Shown piece by piece: positions 6,967-13,464 of a DNA stretch of 20,309 bases. Position 1 is the first letter of the stretch. The number at the start of each line of letters is the position of its first letter. The DNA is from Bacteroidales bacterium (GTDB lineage Bacteria > Bacteroidota > Bacteroidia > Bacteroidales > ML635J-15), in NCBI GenBank assembly GCA_028701945.1, contig JAQVPT010000024.1:1-20309 (forward strand). The letters run 5' to 3'. The position numbers were made by a program, and so were the translations under genes. The notes under the pieces were generated by a model, which had not been told where the DNA came from, searched no databases, and was given only the letters and a program-made list of their open reading frames with translations.

Positions 6967-8664
6967 ATGGAAAGTTCTGTTTCAAGCGTTACTACAAAAG
7001 GAGTTCAAAGTAAACCAACAAATTACCCTGCTTTAACGATATTGGTAACTGTATTTTTCTTCTGGGGTTTTATTGCTGCCGGGAATTCTGTTTTCATTCC
7101 ATTTTGTAAACATTATTTTAGTCTTGATCAGTTTCAAAGTCAGTTAATTGATTTTGCTTTTTATATGGCATATTACATAGGAGCATTAGCATTATTTGCT
7201 TATGGAGCATTTGGAGGCAACGATCCAGTAGCGAAAATGGGCTATAAAAAATCTATTGTAGTTGGTTTATTAGTTTCTGCCATTGGTGCAGGAGTAATGA
7301 TTTATGCAGTTAGCATCAATGCATTTACTGGAATGCTTCTTGGTCTTTTTATTATGGCCTTAGGCTTCTCGTTACAACAAACTGCTGCTAATCCATTTGC
7401 AATAGCACTTGGTAATCCTGCCACAGGTGCAGGACGAATAAATTTTTGTGGTGGGGTAAATTCATTTGGTACTGCAATAGGTCCAATAATTGTTGCTATT
7501 GCGTTATTTGGCTCAACAGCAGCTATTACAGACGACCAAATTGCTTCGCTTGGACTCGATAAAGTAATGATTTTATATTCTGCGGTTGGTTTGTTATTTT
7601 TATCGGCGGCAGCATTGTTTTTCTTTTCAAAAAAGGTTCCAGCAGGTGTATCGACAGAAAAAACTGAGAAATCACAAAAAGCTTTTTATGCACTTATAAT
7701 ACTTACAGTTTTACTAATTGCAATGTTTGCACCTGTATTTCAATCATACGCTAAAGATACTTCAAATCTTACTAAAGAAGCCTTTTTAAGTCTTGAGACT
7801 TATCGAATGGGTTGGTTAATTGGGGCTCTTGCCGTAGTCGTAATAACTTTGTTAGTTATTAAAACAAGAGCCTCAAAAAAGCCTAAGGGTTGGGGTGCAA
7901 TGCAATATCCACAACTTGTGTTGGGAATGCTAGCCATCTTTATTTATGTAGGTGTCGAAGTTGCTATAGTGAGCAATTTTGGTGAGTTATTACAACAACC
8001 TGCTTTTGGCGGATATACAGCCAGCCAAGTAGCACCATTTATTTCAATGTATTGGGGAAGTTTGATGATTGGTAGGTGGACAGGCTCACTTGCAGCATTT
8101 GAACTAAAAAATAAAACGCGAAAAGTATTGATGATAGCCCTTCCACTTATTGCATTTGGAGTAGTTTTAGGAGTAAATGCTATTTCTCAATATGATATTA
8201 AACCATTATTGTATTATGTACTTCTTGTTTTGGTACAAATAGGAGCATTCACATACACTAAAAACAAACCTGCAAAAACTCTGATGACTTTCGGTATTCT
8301 TGGAATGGTAATGATGATGATAGGGATTTTTACTACTGGACAAATTGCAGTTTATGCGTTTATGAGTGGTGGATTATTTTGTTCGATAATGTGGTCTGCT
8401 ATTTTTAATTTGTCTCTTGCAGGTTTAGGAAAATATACCACACAAGGTTCTGCATTCTTAGTTATGATGATACTTGGTGGCGCAGTTTTACCTCCAATGC
8501 AAGGCAAAATCGCCGACTTTTTGCAATCAGGTTCAGATGTAGTAGGATTTGGGATTCACATGTCGTATTGGCTGCCCGTAGCAGCATTTGGGTATCTTAC
8601 GTTTTTTGCATTTTATGTTAATAAGTTACTTAAAAAACAAGGAATTGATTATGATAATGCATAG
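6967..8664 (+). CDS. FHS-family sugar MFS transporter (FucP/GluP-like), long form
   Basis: A 565-residue inner-membrane transporter. The start W-G-F-I-A-A-G-N-S-V-F-I-P (about 33-45), the segment QTAANPFAIALG after residue 137 and N-S-F-G-T-A-I-G-P-I match the fucose/glucose/galactose-H+ symporter (FHS) family. FucP is 438 residues. The surplus here is an insert between the two six-helix halves (about 238-310), with hydrophobic stretches at about 238-262 and 281-300, plus a second extra helical stretch in the C-terminal half, giving a likely 14 or more membrane segments. The equivalents of two acidic residues important in E. coli FucP (Asp46, Glu135) appear to be Ser41 and Gln138, by my own alignment. 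The sugar cannot be named from sequence. The promoter region carries palindromes. The PLD-type gene follows 57 bp downstream. Confidence 0.85.
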   Translation: MESSVSSVTTKGVQSKPTNYPALTILVTVFFFWGFIAAGNSVFIPFCKHYFSLDQFQSQLIDFAFYMAYYIGALALFAYGAFGGNDPVAKMGYKKSIVVGLLVSAIGAGVMIYAVSINAFTGMLLGLFIMALGFSLQQTAANPFAIALGNPATGAGRINFCGGVNSFGTAIGPIIVAIALFGSTAAITDDQIASLGLDKVMILYSAVGLLFLSAAALFFFSKKVPAGVSTEKTEKSQKAFYALIILTVLLIAMFAPVFQSYAKDTSNLTKEAFLSLETYRMGWLIGALAVVVITLLVIKTRASKKPKGWGAMQYPQLVLGMLAIFIYVGVEVAIVSNFGELLQQPAFGGYTASQVAPFISMYWGSLMIGRWTGSLAAFELKNKTRKVLMIALPLIAFGVVLGVNAISQYDIKPLLYYVLLVLVQIGAFTYTKNKPAKTLMTFGILGMVMMMIGIFTTGQIAVYAFMSGGLFCSIMWSAIFNLSLAGLGKYTTQGSAFLVMMILGGAVLPPMQGKIADFLQSGSDVVGFGIHMSYWLPVAAFGYLTFFAFYVNKLLKKQGIDYDNA

Positions 8665-8689
8665 TTTCTGTGATTAAAGTGATAGTTTT

Positions 8690-8713
8690 GTTTTAATTAC
8701 AATTGATTAAAAC
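8690..8713. repeat. Inverted repeat between the transporter and the PLD-type gene
   Basis: Perfect 8-bp arms, GTTTTAAT (8690-8697) and ATTAAAAC (8706-8713), enclose an 8-nt loop. It ends 8 nt before the ATG of the downstream gene. No T-run follows on either strand, so it is unlikely to be a strong terminator. As a hairpin in mRNA it could affect translation start of the downstream gene or processing between the two genes. Confidence 0.4.
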
Positions 8714-8721
8714 CGTATTCT

Positions 8722-9240
8722 ATGATAAAGTTAATCACAGACAAAGAAATATACACATCAGTAATAATTGGCAAAATTCCTAAAGCTAAAAAGTACTTAT
8801 GGATTGGAACTGCTGATATGAAAGACATGTATATTAATAAAAATGGTAAGATGAGACCATTCTTGGAGCTATTAGCTGATTTGATAAAAAAAGGTGTAAA
8901 AATTAGATTGATACATGCAAAAGAACCGGGCAAGAATTTTATGCAAGACTTTGATAAATACCCAGTGCTATTTAATGGTCTCGAACGAATGCTATGTCCA
9001 CGTGTCCATTTTAAACACATAATAATAGATGGCAATTTTGCATACTCGGGAAGTGCAAACCTAACTGGAGCAGGCATGGGTTCAAAAAGTGAAACTAGAA
9101 GGAATTTCGAAGCTGGTTTTATTACAGATGAGCAAGAGCATATTGATGCAATTTCTCAGCAATTTGACGATGTTTGGATTGGCAAACATTGTAAATTATG
9201 CAATAGAAAAGAATATTGCACCGATTGTCCCATAAAATAG
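8722..9240 (+). CDS. Single-HKD phospholipase D-like protein with C-terminal Cys4 knuckle
   Basis: A 172-residue protein with one HKD motif of the phospholipase D superfamily: His96-x-Lys98-x4-Asp103, followed by S-G-S-A-N (109-113) and the family-typical R-R-N-F-E-A-G-F. Single-HKD members such as the Nuc-type endonucleases act as dimers and cleave phosphodiester bonds, in either nucleic acid or lipid. No signal peptide or membrane segment is seen, so it should be cytoplasmic, which favours a nuclease-like role. The last 16 residues hold Cys157-x2-Cys160-x5-Cys166-x2-Cys169, a probable zinc knuckle. The substrate is not known. The short distance to the transporter gene suggests a shared transcript, but no functional link is evident. 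Confidence 0.8.
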   Translation: MIKLITDKEIYTSVIIGKIPKAKKYLWIGTADMKDMYINKNGKMRPFLELLADLIKKGVKIRLIHAKEPGKNFMQDFDKYPVLFNGLERMLCPRVHFKHIIIDGNFAYSGSANLTGAGMGSKSETRRNFEAGFITDEQEHIDAISQQFDDVWIGKHCKLCNRKEYCTDCPIK

Positions 9241-9376
9241 TAGGTTAAAATGTAGTAGCATTGAAAAATTTATAATCTTGTTAGTCTTCGATACGGATAC
9301 CGAACTTTAAGAAGAATAAATGTGATAAAAAAATGGTGGTTGTGTACAACTAAAATAAAATCTACCAATCTTTTTA

Positions 9377-9395
9377 TCTTCGAGTAACTCGAAGA
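9377..9395. repeat. 19-bp perfect palindrome, copy 1 of a dispersed intergenic repeat
   Basis: TCTTCGAGTAACTCGAAGA: 9-bp arms around a single central A. The identical 19 bp, plus one identical base on the left, is found at 10775-10793. The flanks of the two copies differ. Confidence 0.85.
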
Positions 9396-9513
9396 CCAGT
9401 ATTGGTATTCGACTTCAAAAGCGTATAACTGAATGTTAATAAGCGAAAAAGCAATAATTTTCGACCGTCAAAGCATGATAATTATTAATATTTAAAAATA
9501 TTTTTTAGAAAAC

Positions 9514-9543
9514 TTGTTGAATAAAAAAAAAACTGTATATTTG
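9514..9543 (+). promoter_or_regulatory. rpsT promoter (TTG-N19-TATATTTG)
   Basis: TTG at 9514-9516 and TATATTTG at 9536-9543 are separated by 19 nt. Both elements and the spacing match the Bacteroidota primary sigma factor consensus. The -7 element ends 43 nt before the rpsT ATG. This is the clearest promoter in the window, as expected for a ribosomal protein gene. Confidence 0.75.
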
Positions 9544-9586
9544 CAGTCCGAATTTAAGAAATAAATTATAGAAATAACAAAATATT

Positions 9587-9841
9587 ATGGCACATCATCA
9601 GTCAGCAAAAAAAAGGGTAAGACAAACTGAAGTAAGAAAAGTACATAACAAATACTTTGCTCGTACAACACGTAATGCAGTTAATAAATTAAGAGTCATG
9701 ACAGATAAAACTGAAGCTACAGAAATGCTTCCTAAAGTTGTCGGAATGCTTGATAAACTATCTAAGAAAAACATTATACATGCTAATAAAGCTTCGAATT
9801 TAAAATCTTCGCTAACAAAGCATGTTAATCAATTAGTATAA
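9587..9841 (+). CDS. rpsT: 30S ribosomal protein S20
   Basis: An 84-residue, strongly basic protein with the S20 start MAHHQSAKKRVRQTEVRKVHN and the typical R-N-A-V-N-K-L-R segment, ending in a helix with HANKASNLKSSLTKHVNQ. S20 binds 16S rRNA early in small-subunit assembly. Length and helical composition match the family. It is a single-gene unit: a consensus promoter lies directly upstream, and a hairpin with a T-tract lies 30 nt behind the stop codon. Confidence 0.97.
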   Translation: MAHHQSAKKRVRQTEVRKVHNKYFARTTRNAVNKLRVMTDKTEATEMLPKVVGMLDKLSKKNIIHANKASNLKSSLTKHVNQLV

Positions 9842-9871
9842 ATTCTATTTTTATAATAAGATAAGACATTG

Positions 9872-9900
9872 ACTGTTTCTTTCGGGGAACAGTTTTTTTT
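9872..9900 (+). terminator. Rho-independent terminator of rpsT
   Basis: ACTGTTTC (9872-9879) pairs with GGAACAGT (9886-9893) through 8 pairs including one T-G pair, around a 6-nt loop. An unbroken run of eight T follows on the plus strand (9893-9900). Confidence 0.85.
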
Positions 9901-9960
9901 GTTTATATACGTCAAAATAAAAATCTATTTGCTATTTTTACAGAAAAATACCAGTCATCA

Positions 9961-10656
9961 ATGGAAAATAGTAAATCGATAAAAAATTGGGCAGAATCTG
10001 ATCGTCCTCGAGAAAAATTAATGCAAAAAGGAACAGAAGCCCTAACTGACTCAGAATTAATTGCCATTTTGTTAGGATCAGGAAACTTAAAGCAATCAGC
10101 TGTTGAATTAGCAAGAGACATCCTTGAAGAAAGCAAAAATAATTTAAACACATTAGGAAAAAAATCATATAAAGATTTAATGCACTTTAGAGGAGTTGGC
10201 GAAGCAAAAGCAATAAGTATTGTGGCCGCTTTAGAGATTGGCAGACGACGCAAAATGCAAGAAGTCGTAATCCAACAAAAGATAACCAGTAGTTCTGATG
10301 CGTACGACTATTTTCAACCAAAAATTGGCGATATCCCCCACGAAGAAATACATATACTCTATTTAACCCGTGCAAACACAATAATTGATAGCATCAAGCT
10401 TAGCCAGGGCGGCACAGTAGGAACTGTTATGGATATTAAAATCATTATGAAAAACGCCTTAGAACGTCTCGCACAAGGAATAATCATTGCACACAATCAT
10501 CCATCGGGCAATCGGATTCCTAGCCAACAAGATGTACAAATAACAGAGAAGCTTGTAAACGCTGCTCGTTTTTTTGATATTTCAGTTTTAGACCACGTTA
10601 TTATCGCAGACAAAACTTATTACAGTTTTAAAGATGAGGGGATTATGCCAGGGTAG
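9961..10656 (+). CDS. radC: RadC family protein (JAB/MPN domain)
   Basis: A 231-residue protein of standard RadC length. The N-terminal part contains the UPF0758-type helix-hairpin-helix-like segment F-R-G-V-G-E-A-K-A (about 76-84). The C-terminal JAB domain has a complete JAMM-type metal motif: His178-Asn-His180, then Ser188 and Asp191 in HNHPSGNRIPSQQD. RadC was named for a role in DNA repair that later work did not support, and its biochemical activity is unsettled. The intact metal motif suggests a working metalloenzyme. The gene starts 60 nt behind the rpsT terminator. I could not find a full consensus promoter there (TATTTTTA at 9933 has one mismatch). A 7/8-nt repeat tract begins 5 nt behind the stop codon. 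Confidence 0.93.
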   Translation: MENSKSIKNWAESDRPREKLMQKGTEALTDSELIAILLGSGNLKQSAVELARDILEESKNNLNTLGKKSYKDLMHFRGVGEAKAISIVAALEIGRRRKMQEVVIQQKITSSSDAYDYFQPKIGDIPHEEIHILYLTRANTIIDSIKLSQGGTVGTVMDIKIIMKNALERLAQGIIIAHNHPSGNRIPSQQDVQITEKLVNAARFFDISVLDHVIIADKTYYSFKDEGIMPG

Positions 10657-10661
10657 TTGAA

Positions 10662-10745
10662 CGGTTTGTCGGTTATCAGTTTATCGGTTTACTCCCTCTG
10701 GTCGTGAGCTCGTAGCAGAGCTACTCGGTTATCGGTTTATCGGTG
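10662..10745. repeat. Quasi-periodic 7/8-nt repeat tract behind radC
   Basis: CGGTT or CAGTT cores begin at 10662, 10670, 10677, 10685, 10726, 10733 and 10741, so spacing alternates between 7 and 8 nt. Two groups are separated by about 35 bp that contain a small inverted repeat GTAGC-aga-GCTAC (10712-10724). In radC sense the unit reads CGGTTTA/CGGTTAT, similar in core to the heptamers behind gltX read in gltX sense. Confidence 0.65.
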
Positions 10746-10751
10746 TTCTAC

Positions 10752-10816
10752 GAGTAACTTTTAAAGATGGAAGATCTTCGAGTAACTCGAAGAACAAGTT
10801 AATTAAAGAGTTACTC
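10752..10816. repeat. Three GAGTAACTC-core palindromes at exact 28-bp spacing
   Basis: The 9-bp cores are GAGTAACTT (10752-10760), GAGTAACTC (10780-10788) and its reverse complement GAGTTACTC (10808-10816). Their centres at 10756, 10784 and 10812 are exactly 28 bp apart. The middle one is part of the 19-bp perfect palindrome TCTTCGAGTAACTCGAAGA (10775-10793), identical to the copy at 9377-9395. The array lies between the convergent genes radC and mpg. The hairpins lack T-tracts. Confidence 0.75.
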
Positions 10817-10859
10817 TCGTGTGTAGTAAGTAGGTCGCAAGATTTTCGCAACAATAACA

Positions 10860-10880
10860 ATGAATAGTGAACAGTTTAAC
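10860..10880. repeat. Short heptamer tract behind mpg
   Basis: Three units in 7-nt register on the plus strand, ATGAATA, GTGAACA and GTTTAAC, end 2 nt from the stop codon of mpg. The GTGAACA unit is identical to one behind comF and close to GTGAACC behind gltX. Confidence 0.5.
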
Positions 10881-10882
10881 TT

Positions 10883-11401
10883 TTACGAAAGGTTTTTATC
10901 AATAAATCTCCAGGGTTTTTGTGCCCATACTTCACCAGCATAATCGACTCCAATTCGAGGAGCGGTGATTATTTTGGGTTGATACAAATCGTCAAAAAGT
11001 TGAATTCTATGGTTATCAGCGATACTTTGATCATTAAAAGTTTTGTCTATTTGTAAGGCTTTTGTTAGCTTTCCTGGTCCGTTATATCCTTCAACAGCAC
11101 GAATAAGAACGGCTTGCGGAATATCTGGTTTCTCTGTAACGAAATTTAGCATCCAGTACATACCGTAAATTAAATAAACATAGATTATACCTGGCTGGTG
11201 ATACATTATTTCGGTTCGTGGAGTTCTGCCTTTATTCGCATGACATGCTTTATCGTCTTCACCTCTATACGCTTCAGTTTGTGTAATTCGAAAACGTGCA
11301 ATCCTTCCATCGTCGAACTCTCGAATTATAATTTTCCCAATCAATTCGGGAGCTACTTTTAAAACATCTCTATCAAAGAATTTTTGGTTAAGTATTGGCA
11401 T
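10883..11401 (-). CDS. mpg: DNA-3-methyladenine glycosylase (AAG/MPG family)
   Basis: A 172-residue protein, slightly short for the family, that removes alkylated purines and, in related enzymes, hypoxanthine from DNA in base excision repair. T-E-A-Y-R-G-E-D-D-K-A-C-H holds Glu43, Tyr45 and His54, which line up with human AAG Glu125, Tyr127 and His136 with the same spacing; the glutamate activates the attacking water. G-x-I-Y-V-Y-L-I-Y-G-M-Y-W-M-L-N and NGPGKLTKAL are further family signatures. The ATG shares its A with the stop codon of guaD (TAATG), so translation is probably coupled. It is the last gene of the minus-strand run and converges on radC. Confidence 0.93.
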   Translation of the reverse strand: MPILNQKFFDRDVLKVAPELIGKIIIREFDDGRIARFRITQTEAYRGEDDKACHANKGRTPRTEIMYHQPGIIYVYLIYGMYWMLNFVTEKPDIPQAVLIRAVEGYNGPGKLTKALQIDKTFNDQSIADNHRIQLFDDLYQPKIITAPRIGVDYAGEVWAQKPWRFIDKNLS

Positions 11402-11868
11402 TAATACTCAGTTTTATCTTGTTTATTTCTCCAGATATCAAAAGCTGTAAGAGCATCTTCCCTCATAAAGTTTTTGGTTTTAAGAGTTCTTTGTGTGTAA
11501 TCTTTTTCGATTTCATCGTAAATAAACTTATCGCTAAATCCAATATTATCAGCATCATTTTGGTTATTTGCAAAAAACAAGTTGTCTATTTTTGCCCAAT
11601 ATATTGCTCCGAGACACATAGGGCATGGCTCACAAGAGGCATAAATATCGCAACCACTTAAATCAAATGTATCAAGTTTTTTTGACGCTACCCGAATTGC
11701 ATTTACTTCAGCATGCGCTGTGGGGTCGTTGTCAATTGTTACGCTATTTCCAGATTCCGCAATTATTTTACCGTTTTTAACAATAACGGCACCAAAAGGA
11801 CCACCACCATTATCCATATTTTTAATTGAAAGCTCAATAGCTTTCTTCATAAAATCTTTTTTATCCAT
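11401..11868 (-). CDS. guaD: Guanine deaminase (CDA-fold, GuaD type)
   Basis: A 155-residue zinc deaminase of the cytidine deaminase superfamily. The zinc site is His52 with catalytic Glu54 (PTAHAEVNAIR), and Cys82 and Cys85 in SCEPCPMCLGAIYWA. GGPFGAVIVK and the end F-D-I-W-R-N-K...E-Y match the Bacillus subtilis guanine deaminase, including the C-terminal tyrosine known to contribute to the active site there. It converts guanine to xanthine and ammonia in purine salvage or catabolism. A related deaminase with another substrate, such as a tRNA adenosine deaminase, is less likely because the C-terminal part matches GuaD. It lies 29 bp behind the ligase-family gene and overlaps mpg by one base. 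Confidence 0.9.
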   Translation of the reverse strand: MDKKDFMKKAIELSIKNMDNGGGPFGAVIVKNGKIIAESGNSVTIDNDPTAHAEVNAIRVASKKLDTFDLSGCDIYASCEPCPMCLGAIYWAKIDNLFFANNQNDADNIGFSDKFIYDEIEKDYTQRTLKTKNFMREDALTAFDIWRNKQDKTEY

Positions 11869-11897
11869 ATCTAAAAGTTAAATATATTTATCGTTTA

Positions 11898-13448
11898 TTA
11901 TTTTTCACCCCACAAAAATAAGGAATAAAAATATGAAATAAAAACAGCTCCCGTTGTGGTCTCAATTGTATCATCTGTAAGCATAGACAAAACAGCAATC
12001 AAAATAAAAACAGCAAAATGATAGTTTTTAAATTTAAAATCTGCAATTACGGGATAAAAGAATGCAATAAAGCACAAAAATGCACCAACAGTACCAAATG
12101 AGATAAAAAATGTTAAAAATTGATTATGAGCACGGTGTCGATATTGAGAGTCGAGTTGCGATTCTTTTTCAATATATAAGGCTTTGTATTCATCATCAGT
12201 ATCACCTGTTCCAGTACCCCAAACGATATTTCGGTAAGATAAAATAAGTCCTGCCTTAAGATACTCGAACCGTTGAGTAATGGAATGCCCGCTTGGGTTT
12301 CCCCCTTTAGTGTAAACATCTATTTGCCAAATAATGCCATAAATACGCTTACTGACTCCTTTTTGTTTAACGAACTTGTAATTTGTATTTCCATTTTCAA
12401 TATTTAAGATATCCTCATCCGTAAGTTGAGAAATACCTTGAGCATCTTTGGTTAACCCGAGCGATGTAAGATACCTTATTAGTGTATGTAACAAATTTTG
12501 TTCTCTTGAGTCATTATTGTCCAAACTGATGGAGCTGCGATTATTCCACTCTGAGTAAAGCTCCTTTTCACAAATATTTACATAAATTAAATTACCGTTT
12601 TCCAATAGCCCAGATTCATGATTATGATAATAGGCATTTCCGTTGGCAGTATATGTTTTAATTACGTCCACATTATTTGTTGGCGTATAAAAAGACTTTA
12701 TCTGCACACCGAGATAAGTAAAAAGAAAAATCGGCAATGCGAGAACTACGAAAAAATAGATGCCCTTTTTAAACTTGTCTCGTTCTCTAAACGCTTTAAC
12801 GCCAAGACTAATGAGACCTGCCACAACTAACGAGACAAGCCCAGTAAAACCTTGTATCATCATCAAAAATCGTGCAAACCAAATAATTAGTATGACAGCA
12901 ATAATAATTTTATACGAGGTAAAAAACTTGCGTTCATGAATAAAATAAAACAGAAGGAATATTGACAAGCATACCATTAGTGATAGTCGGATATGACTTA
13001 CAAAATAAGATATGTTTCTAACATTATCGGGGTTTGGGTTTTTGATAAAACCAAAATACACAAGTAATCCTGTTAAAGTGCTTATAAGTACTCCCGCTAC
13101 AAAAACAGCACTAATTACATTAATAGCTTTTTTACTTAAAGCCTTTGATGTACCAATAATAACCGGAAGAGCGAGTAAGGGAAGTTTAATTTTTATATCA
13201 TGTATTCCATAGCTTACGTTGGTGCTATTTACTAACCAAATAACATTAACTGCAAAAAGCATAATAAAAACCAAAATTGTTGGGTTTTGAGTAAGTTTTC
13301 GCCATTTTTTTATAAAGTCGGCTTCTATTACCCAGTTTGTGAGCAATAAAAATATGGCAGCGTTAGAAATATACTCGCTAATAGGCAGAAAAAATGCAAT
13401 AATACATAGTCCCGCAATATAAAAATATTTATGAATTCTATCTCTCAC
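11898..13448 (-). CDS. O-antigen ligase/polymerase family membrane protein (Wzy_C-type)
   Basis: A 516-residue protein with about ten hydrophobic segments, starting with an N-terminal membrane block (about 7-45). A large hydrophilic loop of about 190 residues (about 248-440), predicted to face the periplasm, separates it from the C-terminal segments. The loop ends with the Wzy_C-type features YRNIVWGTGTGDTDDEY and R-A-H441-N-Q-F-L, followed by more membrane helices. WaaL-like ligases join O-antigen or other glycans from undecaprenyl diphosphate to lipid A core; Wzy polymerases and protein O-glycan ligases look alike, so the exact reaction is open. No glycosyltransferases are nearby. It starts 16 bp behind the DUF5723-like gene and is probably part of the same transcript. 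Confidence 0.82.
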   Translation of the reverse strand: MRDRIHKYFYIAGLCIIAFFLPISEYISNAAIFLLLTNWVIEADFIKKWRKLTQNPTILVFIMLFAVNVIWLVNSTNVSYGIHDIKIKLPLLALPVIIGTSKALSKKAINVISAVFVAGVLISTLTGLLVYFGFIKNPNPDNVRNISYFVSHIRLSLMVCLSIFLLFYFIHERKFFTSYKIIIAVILIIWFARFLMMIQGFTGLVSLVVAGLISLGVKAFRERDKFKKGIYFFVVLALPIFLFTYLGVQIKSFYTPTNNVDVIKTYTANGNAYYHNHESGLLENGNLIYVNICEKELYSEWNNRSSISLDNNDSREQNLLHTLIRYLTSLGLTKDAQGISQLTDEDILNIENGNTNYKFVKQKGVSKRIYGIIWQIDVYTKGGNPSGHSITQRFEYLKAGLILSYRNIVWGTGTGDTDDEYKALYIEKESQLDSQYRHRAHNQFLTFFISFGTVGAFLCFIAFFYPVIADFKFKNYHFAVFILIAVLSMLTDDTIETTTGAVFISYFYSLFLWGEK

Positions 13449-13464
13449 AACTAAAGTCTAAAGA

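Larger units (their letters stand above)
9241..9586. other. 346-bp intergenic region between the PLD-type gene and rpsT, no gene
   Basis: No credible reading frame is present. It contains a small palindrome GTTGTGTACAAC (9339-9350), the 19-bp perfect palindrome at 9377-9395 that is repeated behind radC, and an AT-only inverted repeat AATATTT-aa-AAATATT (9487-9502) followed by four more T. The last could be a weak terminator or an AT-rich upstream element of the rpsT promoter. Loosely similar inverted stretches around 9283-9305 and 9397-9418 flank this middle part, but the match is too poor to call an element. Confidence 0.5.

Noticed and set aside
8665..8689. Heptamer tract behind the transporter stop codon
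   Set aside because: TAGTTTC...TAGTTTT can be forced into 7-nt register, but the units between do not match; I do not count it with the other four.
8697..9077. Minus-strand 126-codon frame opposite the PLD-type gene
   Set aside because: The plus-strand frame has an intact HKD motif and the minus-strand product shows no family pattern.
9487..9506. AT-only inverted repeat with T-run as terminator of the PLD-type gene
   Set aside because: It lies about 250 bp behind that gene, contains no G-C pair and sits just upstream of the rpsT promoter, where AT-rich DNA is expected anyway.
10775..10793. 19-bp palindrome as a bidirectional terminator between radC and mpg
   Set aside because: It would form a hairpin, but no T-run follows on either strand, and an identical copy lies in a gap that does not need such a terminator.
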